Assembly (NCBI GenBank): GCA_018623875.1
Contig: JAAZUZ010000039.1
Coordinates: forward strand, 1 to 11,902
DNA: 11,902 bases
DNA from: Synechococcus sp. HW_metabat.21
GTDB lineage: Bacteria > Cyanobacteriota > Cyanobacteriia > PCC-6307 > Cyanobiaceae
Direction: 5' to 3'
Shown here: piece by piece, positions 6,781 through 11,902 of the stretch
How the letters are laid out: each line of letters starts with the position of its first letter
Numbering within the stretch: position 1 is the stretch's first letter
The notes under the pieces: model-generated
The model's input: the letters and a program-made list of their open reading frames with translations, nothing else
Database searches by the model: none
Told to the model about the DNA's origin: nothing
Made by a program: the position numbers and the translations under genes

Positions 6781-6981
6781 ATGTCGCAGTCGAAGCGCGA
6801 GCAAGTGGTGAGCCACCTGCGCTACATCCGCCAAGAGCTGCGCGAGATGCACCAGGGCGTCATGGAAGACGGCCTGCTTCCAGAAGCCGGCGAGGTGCGT
6901 GGCGTGATGGCCCAAATGGAAGCGCTCCTGGAACTGCTGGAAGGCAAAGGCAGCCGCAAGGCCAAAGACGCCGCCAAGTGA
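6781..6981 (+). CDS. Conserved small helical protein of unknown function (66 aa)
   Basis: I do not recognise a named family. The product is short, highly charged and almost entirely predicted helix, with a leucine-, methionine- and glutamate-rich spacing (QELREMHQGVMEDG at 18-31, VMAQMEALLELLEGK at 42-56) that suggests a helical hairpin, followed by a basic lysine-rich tail. No signal peptide or membrane segment is present, so it is probably cytoplasmic. The ATG follows closely after a leader hairpin. A strong intrinsic terminator begins 17 bases after the stop, so it forms the end of its own transcript or of one that begins upstream near tRNA-Ala and the PCP_red gene. Coding status is supported by the clean start, the terminator and the typical GC-rich third positions. 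Confidence 0.75.
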   Translation: MSQSKREQVVSHLRYIRQELREMHQGVMEDGLLPEAGEVRGVMAQMEALLELLEGKGSRKAKDAAK

Positions 6982-6998
6982 GCTCAGCTCAGACGCGA

Positions 6999-7024
6999 AG
7001 CCCGGGGAGACCCGGGCTTTTTTT
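6999..7024 (+). terminator. Intrinsic terminator after the 66-aa gene
   Basis: AGCCCGGG and CCCGGGCT form a perfect 8-bp stem with a GAGA tetraloop, followed at once by seven T residues (7018-7024). Confidence 0.95.
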
Positions 7025-7069
7025 GTACCCCTGCGGTAAACCTCAGACCATCTGCCGGCGACGCCTCCC

Positions 7070-7417
7070 CTGACTCTGCTGCCCCCACCCCAACGCACAA
7101 GGCTGCAGCGCAACCTTGGTGGCGCCTGGCCGCGCCTTGAGCGCTGGGCCAGCAACCCCTGGCGCCGGCTCTCGGTGCTGCTGATCGTCCTGCTCAGCAC
7201 CTTTTTCCTGGGGAATGCCATCGCCACCTTGACCGGGGCACGCTCGTTCCTTGACCCCCCGGCAGCACTCCTCTGCGTCTTGGCCATCGAAGCGGCGATT
7301 CGCCTGCGCGGACCACTCCTGCGCAAGACCAGCAATCGCTTGGGGCTGCAGCTCCTGGACATGAGCCGCATGGGCTTTTGCTACGGCTTGCTGCTGGAAG
7401 GCTTCAAGCTGCTCTGA
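7070..7417 (+). CDS. ycf20: Ycf20/DUF565 family membrane protein, start codon uncertain
   Basis: Small membrane protein of the Ycf20 (DUF565) family shared by cyanobacteria and plastids. In algae and plants, homologues have been linked to non-photochemical quenching, but the molecular role is unclear. The frame reads an N-terminal segment ending NPWRRLS, a first membrane helix (VLLIVLLSTFFLGNAIATLTG, by span 7175-7237), a second hydrophobic helix (PPAALLCVLAIEAAIRL) and a conserved C-terminus ending GLLLEGFKLL. The first ATG, GTG or TTG in frame is the GTG at 7175, but this would start inside the first helix and remove the NPWRR segment that I recall as conserved. The frame is open from 7040, after a TAA at 7037, and contains only CTG candidates (7052, 7070, 7076, 7079). 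I place the start at the CTG at 7070 as a guess; with GTG the product is 80 residues. The stop lies two bases from the pyrB stop on the other strand. Confidence 0.75.
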   Translation: MTLLPPPQRTRLQRNLGGAWPRLERWASNPWRRLSVLLIVLLSTFFLGNAIATLTGARSFLDPPAALLCVLAIEAAIRLRGPLLRKTSNRLGLQLLDMSRMGFCYGLLLEGFKLL

Positions 7418-7418
7418 G

Positions 7419-8432
7419 TTAGCCAGCAGCAAGGAGATAGAGCAGGGCCATCCGAATCGGGATGCCATTGGTGACCTGCTCCTCCACCAGGGACAGGGAC
7501 GGGTCATCGAGCAGCGCGCCGCTCATCTCAACCCCACGGTTCACCGGACCGGGGTGGAGGACGGGGATCTTGCCGGGCAGACGCTCATGGGTGAGACCAA
7601 ACCGGCGGTGATAGCTCTCCAAGCTGGTGAGCAGGTTTTGGTTCATCCGCTCCTTTTGCAGGCGCAGGGTCATCACGGCATCGGCGCCAGCCAAGGCCTG
7701 ATCGAGATTGCGCTCAATGCTGATGCGACCGCGCTGGGCGACGGGATCGCTGGCCTGCCCGGGCGGGGGGGCATCGACGAACTGTTCAAACGCCTGCGGC
7801 AGCAAGGTGGCGGGCGCGCAGAGCACCACATCGGCACCGCAGCCGGTCAACGCCCAGAGGTTGGAGCGAGCCACACGGGAATGCAGGATGTCGCCGACGA
7901 TCACGATCCGCCGGCCCCGCAGGGCCTCAGGGGTGGGGTTCTCCGGGTTGAACTGACGCGCGAGCGAGAAGAGATCCAGCAGACCCTGACTGGGGTGGCT
8001 GTGCAAACCGTCGCCGCCATTGAGGACTGCGACGCGATCGCCACTGAGATCCAGGTCGTTCGCCAAGGACGCCGGAATTCCCGTGCAGCGGTGTCGGACC
8101 ACGAGCAAGTCGGCGCCCATGGCCACGTAGGTGCGCACCGTGTCGAGCAGGCTCTCGCCTTTGCTCAGGGAACTGGAGGAAGGAGAGAAGCTCTGAACAT
8201 CCGCTGACAACCGCTTGGCCGCCAGCTCAAAGCTGCTGCGGGTGCGGGTGCTGGGCTCAAAAAAAAGGGTGGTGACGAGCTTGCCCTGCAGGGCCGGCAA
8301 CTTGCGGGCACCACTGGTGGGCATGGCCCGAAAGCGCTGAGCCAGCTCCAAAACAGTGGTGTAGTCCTCAAGCGAGAAGGCCGCCAGATCCAGCACATGG
8401 CGGTGGGTCCAGTCGCTCAAGGTCTGCGGCAA
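7419..8432 (-). CDS. pyrB: Aspartate carbamoyltransferase catalytic subunit
   Basis: Joins carbamoyl phosphate and aspartate to give carbamoyl aspartate, the committed step of pyrimidine synthesis, in the cytoplasm. The 337-residue protein shows the carbamoyl-phosphate motif FFEPSTRTRSSFE (57-69), the 80s-loop Lys91 in SLSKGES, VVRHR at 111-115, HPSQGLLDL (146-154), a central GRRIVIVGD (173-181) and the aspartate-side loop HPGPVNRGVE (293-302). No regulatory subunit gene (pyrI) is nearby. The only usable starts are TTG at 8432 and a TTG four codons later, because an in-frame TGA lies two codons upstream. The ATG at 8439 is in another frame and reaches a stop soon. It follows the glycosylase gene by 14 bases in the same direction, so the two are probably co-transcribed, although their functions are unrelated. 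Confidence 0.96.
   Translation of the reverse strand: MPQTLSDWTHRHVLDLAAFSLEDYTTVLELAQRFRAMPTSGARKLPALQGKLVTTLFFEPSTRTRSSFELAAKRLSADVQSFSPSSSSLSKGESLLDTVRTYVAMGADLLVVRHRCTGIPASLANDLDLSGDRVAVLNGGDGLHSHPSQGLLDLFSLARQFNPENPTPEALRGRRIVIVGDILHSRVARSNLWALTGCGADVVLCAPATLLPQAFEQFVDAPPPGQASDPVAQRGRISIERNLDQALAGADAVMTLRLQKERMNQNLLTSLESYHRRFGLTHERLPGKIPVLHPGPVNRGVEMSGALLDDPSLSLVEEQVTNGIPIRMALLYLLAAG
8034..8041. repeat. HIP1 octamer GCGATCGC (in pyrB)
   Basis: An exact copy of the cyanobacterial highly iterated palindrome within pyrB. It is the third in this window, which suggests a lineage that still carries HIP1. Confidence 0.85.
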
Positions 8433-8446
8433 GCGTCATCTGCAGG

Positions 8447-9073
8447 CTAGAAGCCCGCGGAGCAGGAGGCCACGTCCCAGGCTTGGGCGACAGCAGGGGT
8501 GCGGTCCCCCTTGGCGCGGCGACTAATGCTGCGGCTGCTGCGTAGGTACCAGCGCCAAGGCAGGTCCTGGCCCTGGCTGATGCCGATGCGACTGGTTTGA
8601 ACCAGGTCATCGGCTCGAAACGCGACGGGCGCTGGAGCGAACCAAAGCCCCTGCTCCGGGCTGGTCAAGCAGCGGTCGTAGCTGCGGTCGAGGCCAAAGC
8701 GACGGGCCAGCAGAGCCGGACCCGCGGCGACCCGCTCGGGCTCCCCCGGGATGGCCAAGGCCCGAAGCAAGACCCCATTGGCCCAGTCCGCCCGGTCGGT
8801 CACGACGTTCACGCAGTGGTGGATGCCATAGCTCACATAGACGTAAAAACGTCCTGGCTCACCAAAGAGCGTTTCGTTGCTCGGGGAGCGGCGGCGGCAG
8901 CCGTGGCAGGCGGGGTCGTCCTGGGAATACGCCTCCGTTTCCACCACCACACCCCAGAGCAGGCTGCCGTCTGCTTGGCGTTTCACCAACCGGCAGCCAA
9001 TCAGCTCAGGGGCAACGACCTCCGCTGGACGACAGAAGAAGGCGTGGGGCAGGGCAGGGACGTGACGCTTCAT
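8447..9073 (-). CDS. mpg: DNA-3-methyladenine (alkyladenine) glycosylase, AAG/MPG family
   Basis: Base-excision repair enzyme that removes alkylated or deaminated purines from DNA. The family is recognised by VVETEAY (43-49 from the chosen ATG), whose Glu47 matches the water-activating glutamate of human AAG. Also present are D53-x-x-x-H57, SPSNETLFG in place of the common TPRN-x-x-MFG, and FYVYVSYGIHHCVNVVT (76-92), which carries the tyrosine used for base flipping. All key residues appear present. The frame is open to a GTG at 9097, which would add eight residues. I prefer the ATG at 9073, giving 208 residues, close to the usual bacterial length. It is the first gene of a probable two-gene unit with pyrB and is divergent from the small membrane protein gene at 9168, with a 94-base gap for both promoters. 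Confidence 0.92.
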   Translation of the reverse strand: MKRHVPALPHAFFCRPAEVVAPELIGCRLVKRQADGSLLWGVVVETEAYSQDDPACHGCRRRSPSNETLFGEPGRFYVYVSYGIHHCVNVVTDRADWANGVLLRALAIPGEPERVAAGPALLARRFGLDRSYDRCLTSPEQGLWFAPAPVAFRADDLVQTSRIGISQGQDLPWRWYLRSSRSISRRAKGDRTPAVAQAWDVASCSAGF

Positions 9074-9167
9074 CCATCCGCGCAACCTTCTGATCACAGT
9101 TAACCGAGCCTTTGCTGCAAGCCGCAGAAACCGAGGTCAGAATCAAGCCATCGGCTCCGCCCCTGCG

Positions 9168-9305
9168 ATGCACTCCGACGGCTTCACCCTTGCCACGGTC
9201 CTGATTGGCAGCAGCGGCCTGTTTGTGCTGGCCACCCTCTTCTTCGGGACCAAGGGCGGCTACTACGACACTGACAAGTACGACGGCAACGGCACCGCCC
9301 ACTAG
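9168..9305 (+). CDS. Small single-span membrane protein, unknown function (45 aa)
   Basis: The translated product is 45 residues: a short polar start, one hydrophobic helix (about 7-27), then the striking hydrophilic tail GTKGGYYDTDKYDGNGTAH (27-45). A single span with a Gly- and Tyr-rich charged tail is typical of small subunits of thylakoid complexes. I recall similar tails in cyanobacterial conserved small proteins but cannot name the family with confidence; an NDH-1 accessory subunit is one possibility, not supported by anything decisive here. The ATG is the first in frame and has no evident ribosome site. Its TAG stop is within a CTAG that also forms the last stop of the minus-strand frame at 9302-9493. 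No terminator with a T run follows; only weak hairpins are seen at 9306-9340. Confidence 0.8.
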   Translation: MHSDGFTLATVLIGSSGLFVLATLFFGTKGGYYDTDKYDGNGTAH

Positions 9306-9493
9306 CTCTCACTGGAGAGGCGCTCCGACTGGAGGCAGTCCGAGCTGGTCTCGAGGTCCTCGGGCTATGCGGAGCGACTGAAAGACGCCAGGCGGGCACT
9401 CAAAGCACCAAGCGAGTCGAGGCGAACGATCTCCTCCCAGCTGTGCATCTCGTCGTCAGCCTCGGCGGCGCGGTCCAGGCATCGCTGACGCAT
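9302..9493 (-). pseudogene. Possible small gene interrupted by an in-frame amber codon
   Basis: From an ATG at 9493 the minus strand reads 42 codons (MRQRCLDRAAEADDEMHSWE, then EIVRLDSLGALSARLASFSR, then SA) to a TAG at 9367-9365. The same frame then continues for 20 sense codons (PEDLETSSDCLQSERLSSES) to a second TAG at 9304-9302. That final stop lies in CTAG, which is also the stop of the convergent 45-residue gene. The composition, acidic and serine-rich with a plausible helix, resembles a real small protein, but I do not recognise a family. It could be a 42-residue gene, a decayed or readthrough 63-codon gene, or chance. This is the only stretch of about 250 bases in the window without a firm gene. 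Confidence 0.3.
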
Positions 9494-9551
9494 GGACGGC
9501 CGCCGAAGGCCAAGACCTAGGGATACTGAACCGATCTGATGCCCCAGCTCC

Positions 9552-10328
9552 GTGGTTGCTCACTGCACCGAAGACATCCGACTGCAGCTGCGGAGCTGGC
9601 CCGAAGTGGAGGCCTATCTCAAGCAGAACAAAGGGGTGATCATTCCCCTCGGCTCCACCGAGCAGCACGGCCCCACTGGAGCGATCGGCACCGACGCGCT
9701 AACCGCTGAAGCCGTGGCCCTGGAAGTCGGCCGGCGGCTGGGGGTGCTCGTGACCCCCGCCCAGGCCTTTGGCATGGCCGAACACCATCTCGGCTTTGCC
9801 GGGACCATGAGCCTGCAGCCCTCCACCCTGTTGGCTGTTCTGCACGACCTGATCCTGTCCTTAGCCCGCCACGGGTTTGAGCGGATCTACGTGATCAATG
9901 GCCATGGCGGAAACATCGCCACCTGCAAAGCCGCCTTTGCCCAGGCCTATGGCACCGCCGCAGCCCGCGGCCTCCCCAATGCTCCCCAGCTGCGCTGCAA
10001 GCTCGCCAACTGGTTCATGACCTCCGAGGCGATGGGTCTGGCCCGAGAGCTCTATGGGAACAAGGAGGGGCACCATGCGACACCCAGCGAAATCGCCATC
10101 ACCCTGGCGCTGGAGCCCAGCCTGGAGAGCAAGCAGCAACCGCTGCCCGACCCGGCCCCCGCTGGCCCCATTCACAGCCCCGAGGACTTCCGCCGCCGCC
10201 ACCCCGATGGCCGCATGGGCTCCCACCCTTCTTTGGCCACCGCCGAAGACGGCCGCCGCTTTTTGGAGGTGGCTGCAACAGGTCTAGCCACTGATCTGGA
10301 GCGCTTTTTAAGCGAGTCGGCCAGCTAG
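9552..10328 (+). CDS. Creatininase family protein (metal-dependent amidohydrolase)
   Basis: Belongs to the creatininase/creatinine amidohydrolase fold, metal-dependent enzymes that open cyclic or linear amides; the family also includes ArfB and MftE. The true substrate in cyanobacteria is unknown, and creatinine is unlikely to be it. The 258 residues contain the metal-site motif GSTEQHGPTGAIGTDAL (34-50) with Glu37, His39 and Asp48, a second motif NGHGGN (116-121) with His118, and EGHHATPSE (172-180), which corresponds to the E-H-A-x-x-x-E region. Length is normal and the expected ligands appear intact. The start is a GTG; the ATG at 9539 is in another frame. The stop is nine bases before gatC, so the pair is probably one transcript, without an obvious functional link. 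Confidence 0.9.
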   Translation: MVAHCTEDIRLQLRSWPEVEAYLKQNKGVIIPLGSTEQHGPTGAIGTDALTAEAVALEVGRRLGVLVTPAQAFGMAEHHLGFAGTMSLQPSTLLAVLHDLILSLARHGFERIYVINGHGGNIATCKAAFAQAYGTAAARGLPNAPQLRCKLANWFMTSEAMGLARELYGNKEGHHATPSEIAITLALEPSLESKQQPLPDPAPAGPIHSPEDFRRRHPDGRMGSHPSLATAEDGRRFLEVAATGLATDLERFLSESAS

Positions 10329-10337
10329 GTTCACCCC

Positions 10338-10631
10338 ATGAGCAACATCAGCGCCGACGACGTCCGCAAGGTGGCCAAGCTGGCTCGCCTGGATCTGCCC
10401 GAGGAGAAAATCGCGACCTACACCGGTCAACTCGAGCGAATCCTCGGCTACGTCGACCAACTGCAGGCGGTCGATACCGATGGGGTACCCGCGACCACCC
10501 GGGCCGTTGAGGTGGTCAACGTGACTCGCGAAGACACCGTCGTTCCCACCGATGTGCGCGAGCAGCTGCTGGATGAGGCGCCCCTGCGGGAAGGCGATTT
10601 CTTCCGCGTACCCAAGATCCTGGCGGACTGA
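10338..10631 (+). CDS. gatC: Asp-tRNA(Asn)/Glu-tRNA(Gln) amidotransferase subunit C
   Basis: Small stabilising subunit of the GatCAB complex, which converts Glu-tRNA(Gln), and in some bacteria Asp-tRNA(Asn), to the amide form in the cytoplasm. The 97 residues match GatC over their whole length: ISADDVRKVAKLARLDL (4-20), a central LERILGYVDQLQAVDTDGV (32-50), and a C-terminal REDTVVPTD, LLDEAPLREGDFFRVPKIL (77-95). The ATG start is well placed. gatA and gatB are not in the window. It is the second gene after the creatininase-family gene and is followed by a long perfect hairpin instead of a T-rich terminator. Confidence 0.96.
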   Translation: MSNISADDVRKVAKLARLDLPEEKIATYTGQLERILGYVDQLQAVDTDGVPATTRAVEVVNVTREDTVVPTDVREQLLDEAPLREGDFFRVPKILAD

Positions 10632-10632
10632 T

Positions 10633-10663
10633 CGAACTCGAGCTTGAACTCAGCTCGAGTTCG
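10633..10663. terminator. Perfect 12-bp inverted repeat between convergent gatC and crtR
   Basis: CGAACTCGAGCT (10633-10644) and AGCTCGAGTTCG (10652-10663) are exact inverted copies around a 7-base loop that repeats GAACTC. It begins one base after the gatC stop and ends ten bases before the crtR stop, so it can fold in both transcripts and is probably a bidirectional terminator or 3'-end stabiliser. No T run follows on either side, so intrinsic termination is not certain. Confidence 0.7.
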
Positions 10664-10673
10664 GCTCTAGGCC

Positions 10674-11699
10674 CTAGCGGCGCGGGGAAACAGCCGTGCG
10701 GTGCAGCAGTGCGACCACATGGCGCCGGGCCCTAAACGAGGGCAGCAAACCAGCGATTGGACGCAGTTTGCTGCGGCGGCGGCGATGGCTACGCACACCC
10801 AGAACGATGTCGTAGAGGAAGTTCGTCAGATCACTCTTGGTCTCGAACAATCCGAGGCGCTGGGGAGATCCCTTTGCATCCAGAATTGGCTTGGTTGCGT
10901 GATAGGCCGGGCGGTACTCAAACCAAGGAATGGATGGCCAGAGGTGATGAACCAAGTGATAGTTCTGACCCATGATCAGCCAGTTCATCAAACGCCCGGG
11001 ATAGACCCTGGCGTTGTGCCAACGGTTCCGCGACGAGAAGGGACGGTGAGGCAGGTAATCAAAGAACAACCCAAGGGTCACTCCAACCATCAGGGCTGGG
11101 GCGAACCAGACATTGAAGATGAAATCAATGAAGCCATATTTAATTCCAGCCAGCACGATCGCGAAGAAAATCCCCCGACCTAGTCCCCATTCCAAGAGTT
11201 CATGGCCACGCCAAAGCTTGCGCTGGAAGAAGAAATACTCGTGATAGAAAAATCGGGGCGCAATTAACCAGAGCGGACCAAAGGTGCTGACGATGTGATC
11301 GGGATCGTTCTTCGGATCGTTCACATGGGCGTGGTGCTGCAGGTGCACGCGCGTGAACACCGGGAAGCTGAAGCCGAGCAGCAACGCAGCTCCATGCCCC
11401 ATGAAGGCATTCCAGAACCGGCTGGGGTGCGCCGCGTTGTGGCAAGCGTCATGGATGACGGTGCCCTCGAGGTGCAGGGCCAAAAAGCCGGTAGCGAGCA
11501 ACACAGGCAGGGGCCAGCCCCAGAGGAACCAGCCAGCAATGCTGAGAGCGGCCAGGGCGTAACCGCCCAAGAAAAGCCCCACGGTTGGGTTCCAGGGGGC
11601 CGGGGGATCGAGGTATTCCCGCGGTACGGCACTCACTGATGCACGCACCCCTTGGCGTCCAAGCTCTCTCGACTCAGCTGGCACCAAGGTCTGCGTCAT
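10674..11699 (-). CDS. crtR: Beta-carotene hydroxylase, CrtR type
   Basis: Membrane di-iron hydroxylase that adds hydroxyl groups to the beta-ionone rings of carotenoids, giving zeaxanthin, the photoprotective xanthophyll of picocyanobacteria. It belongs to the fatty-acid-desaturase-like family, not the CrtZ family. The 341 residues show histidine boxes HDACH (83-87), HLQHH (119-123) and HLVHH (248-252), an extra H at HRPF (218), and several membrane segments (about 41-60, 64-80, 178-196, 200-215). GFSFPVFTRVHLQHHAHVND and NYHLVHHLWPSIPW are typical of CrtR. The N-terminal 25 residues are a variable leader. The C-terminus carries a strongly basic extension (about 305-341) beyond the end I recall for Synechocystis CrtR. 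The ATG at 11699 has no visible ribosome site. It lies 47 bases after tRNA-Leu on the same strand, with no terminator between. Confidence 0.95.
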   Translation of the reverse strand: MTQTLVPAESRELGRQGVRASVSAVPREYLDPPAPWNPTVGLFLGGYALAALSIAGWFLWGWPLPVLLATGFLALHLEGTVIHDACHNAAHPSRFWNAFMGHGAALLLGFSFPVFTRVHLQHHAHVNDPKNDPDHIVSTFGPLWLIAPRFFYHEYFFFQRKLWRGHELLEWGLGRGIFFAIVLAGIKYGFIDFIFNVWFAPALMVGVTLGLFFDYLPHRPFSSRNRWHNARVYPGRLMNWLIMGQNYHLVHHLWPSIPWFEYRPAYHATKPILDAKGSPQRLGLFETKSDLTNFLYDIVLGVRSHRRRRSKLRPIAGLLPSFRARRHVVALLHRTAVSPRR

Positions 11700-11746
11700 A
11701 TCGAATGAATAAGAAGCAGCTTAGAAAAGTTGACGTCTCGAGCGGA

Positions 11747-11828
11747 TGCCCACCGGGGGACTTGAACCCCCACGACCGAAGCCACTGGTACCTAAAACCA
11801 GCGCGTCTACCAATTCCGCCAGGTGGGC
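11747..11828 (-). tRNA. tRNA-Leu (anticodon UAG)
   Basis: On the minus strand an 82-base class II tRNA folds by eye: acceptor GCCCACC/GGTGGGC with discriminator A, D-arm containing GGAATTGGTAGACGC, anticodon stem CTGGT/ACCAG with loop TTTAGGT, a long variable arm containing a TTCG turn, and T-arm GGGGG TTCAAGT CCCCC. The anticodon TAG at 11794-11792 reads CUN leucine codons. The long variable arm and A73 fit tRNA-Leu. CCA is not encoded. crtR follows on the same strand. Confidence 0.96.
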
Positions 11829-11902
11829 AGGCGACGACTGTAGAGAGCGGCCCAGAATGGGGTCAACGCCTCAATTCCGATGCTGGCCACCCTTGGCGGA
11901 AC

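Noticed and set aside
6730..7371. 213-codon minus-strand frame across the 66-aa gene, its terminator and ycf20
   Set aside because: It crosses a strong intrinsic terminator and two plus-strand genes and has an arginine-rich, motif-free translation.
8597..9103. 168-codon plus-strand frame opposite the glycosylase gene
   Set aside because: The minus-strand protein carries the full AAG family signature.
11880..11902. ATG followed by six sense codons (MLATLGG) at the right edge, divergent from tRNA-Leu
   Set aside because: Possibly the start of the next gene, but seven codons are too few to support a call.
1..11902. Search for CRISPR arrays, insertion sequences, phage genes, toxin-antitoxin or defence systems
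   Set aside because: No repeated spacer pattern, transposase, integrase, terminal repeats or defence-type proteins were seen; the region reads as core chromosome.

Overview
The window is GC-rich chromosomal DNA from a cyanobacterium, most likely a picocyanobacterium of the Synechococcus/Cyanobium type. The evidence is a photosystem II oxygen-evolving subunit (psbO), a CrtR-type carotene hydroxylase, a small stand-alone protochlorophyllide-reductase-like (PCP_red) protein, Ycf20 and DUF2555 proteins, and three copies of the cyanobacterial HIP1 octamer. Genes are tightly packed. There is no sign of phage, insertion sequence, plasmid or CRISPR. This looks like a core-genome region.

Layout from left to right. 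(1) Bases 1-4433, all on the minus strand: psbO is transcribed first and closed by a strong intrinsic terminator. After it come sat (ATP sulfurylase), ftsH (thylakoid AAA+ protease, FtsH3-like) and a KDPG-type aldolase that runs off the left edge and overlaps ftsH. (2) Bases 4434-4575 are a divergent promoter region. A plus-strand gene for a conserved 112-residue protein of unknown function then runs tail to tail into coaBC. (3) coaBC (CoA synthesis) is translationally coupled to an upstream DUF2555 gene, both on the minus strand. (4) On the plus strand follow tRNA-Ala(CGC), a 53-residue PCP_red protein, a 66-residue unknown protein with an intrinsic terminator, and a ycf20-like membrane protein that lacks a normal start codon. 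(5) On the minus strand lie an alkyladenine DNA glycosylase gene (mpg type) and pyrB, which appears to start with TTG. (6) On the plus strand is a 45-residue membrane protein, facing a doubtful small minus-strand frame broken by an amber codon, then a creatininase-family hydrolase and gatC. (7) A perfect 12-bp inverted repeat separates gatC from crtR (minus), which lies just downstream of tRNA-Leu(UAG).

Taken together the window carries photosynthesis upkeep (psbO, ftsH, crtR, the PCP_red protein), sulfur, CoA, pyrimidine and sugar-acid metabolism, DNA repair and translation (gatC, two tRNAs). No novel multi-gene system is evident. The points worth a second look are small: unusual starts, tRNA genes leading directly into pigment-related genes, leader hairpins, and a small frame with an internal stop that ends on a stop site shared with its convergent neighbour.
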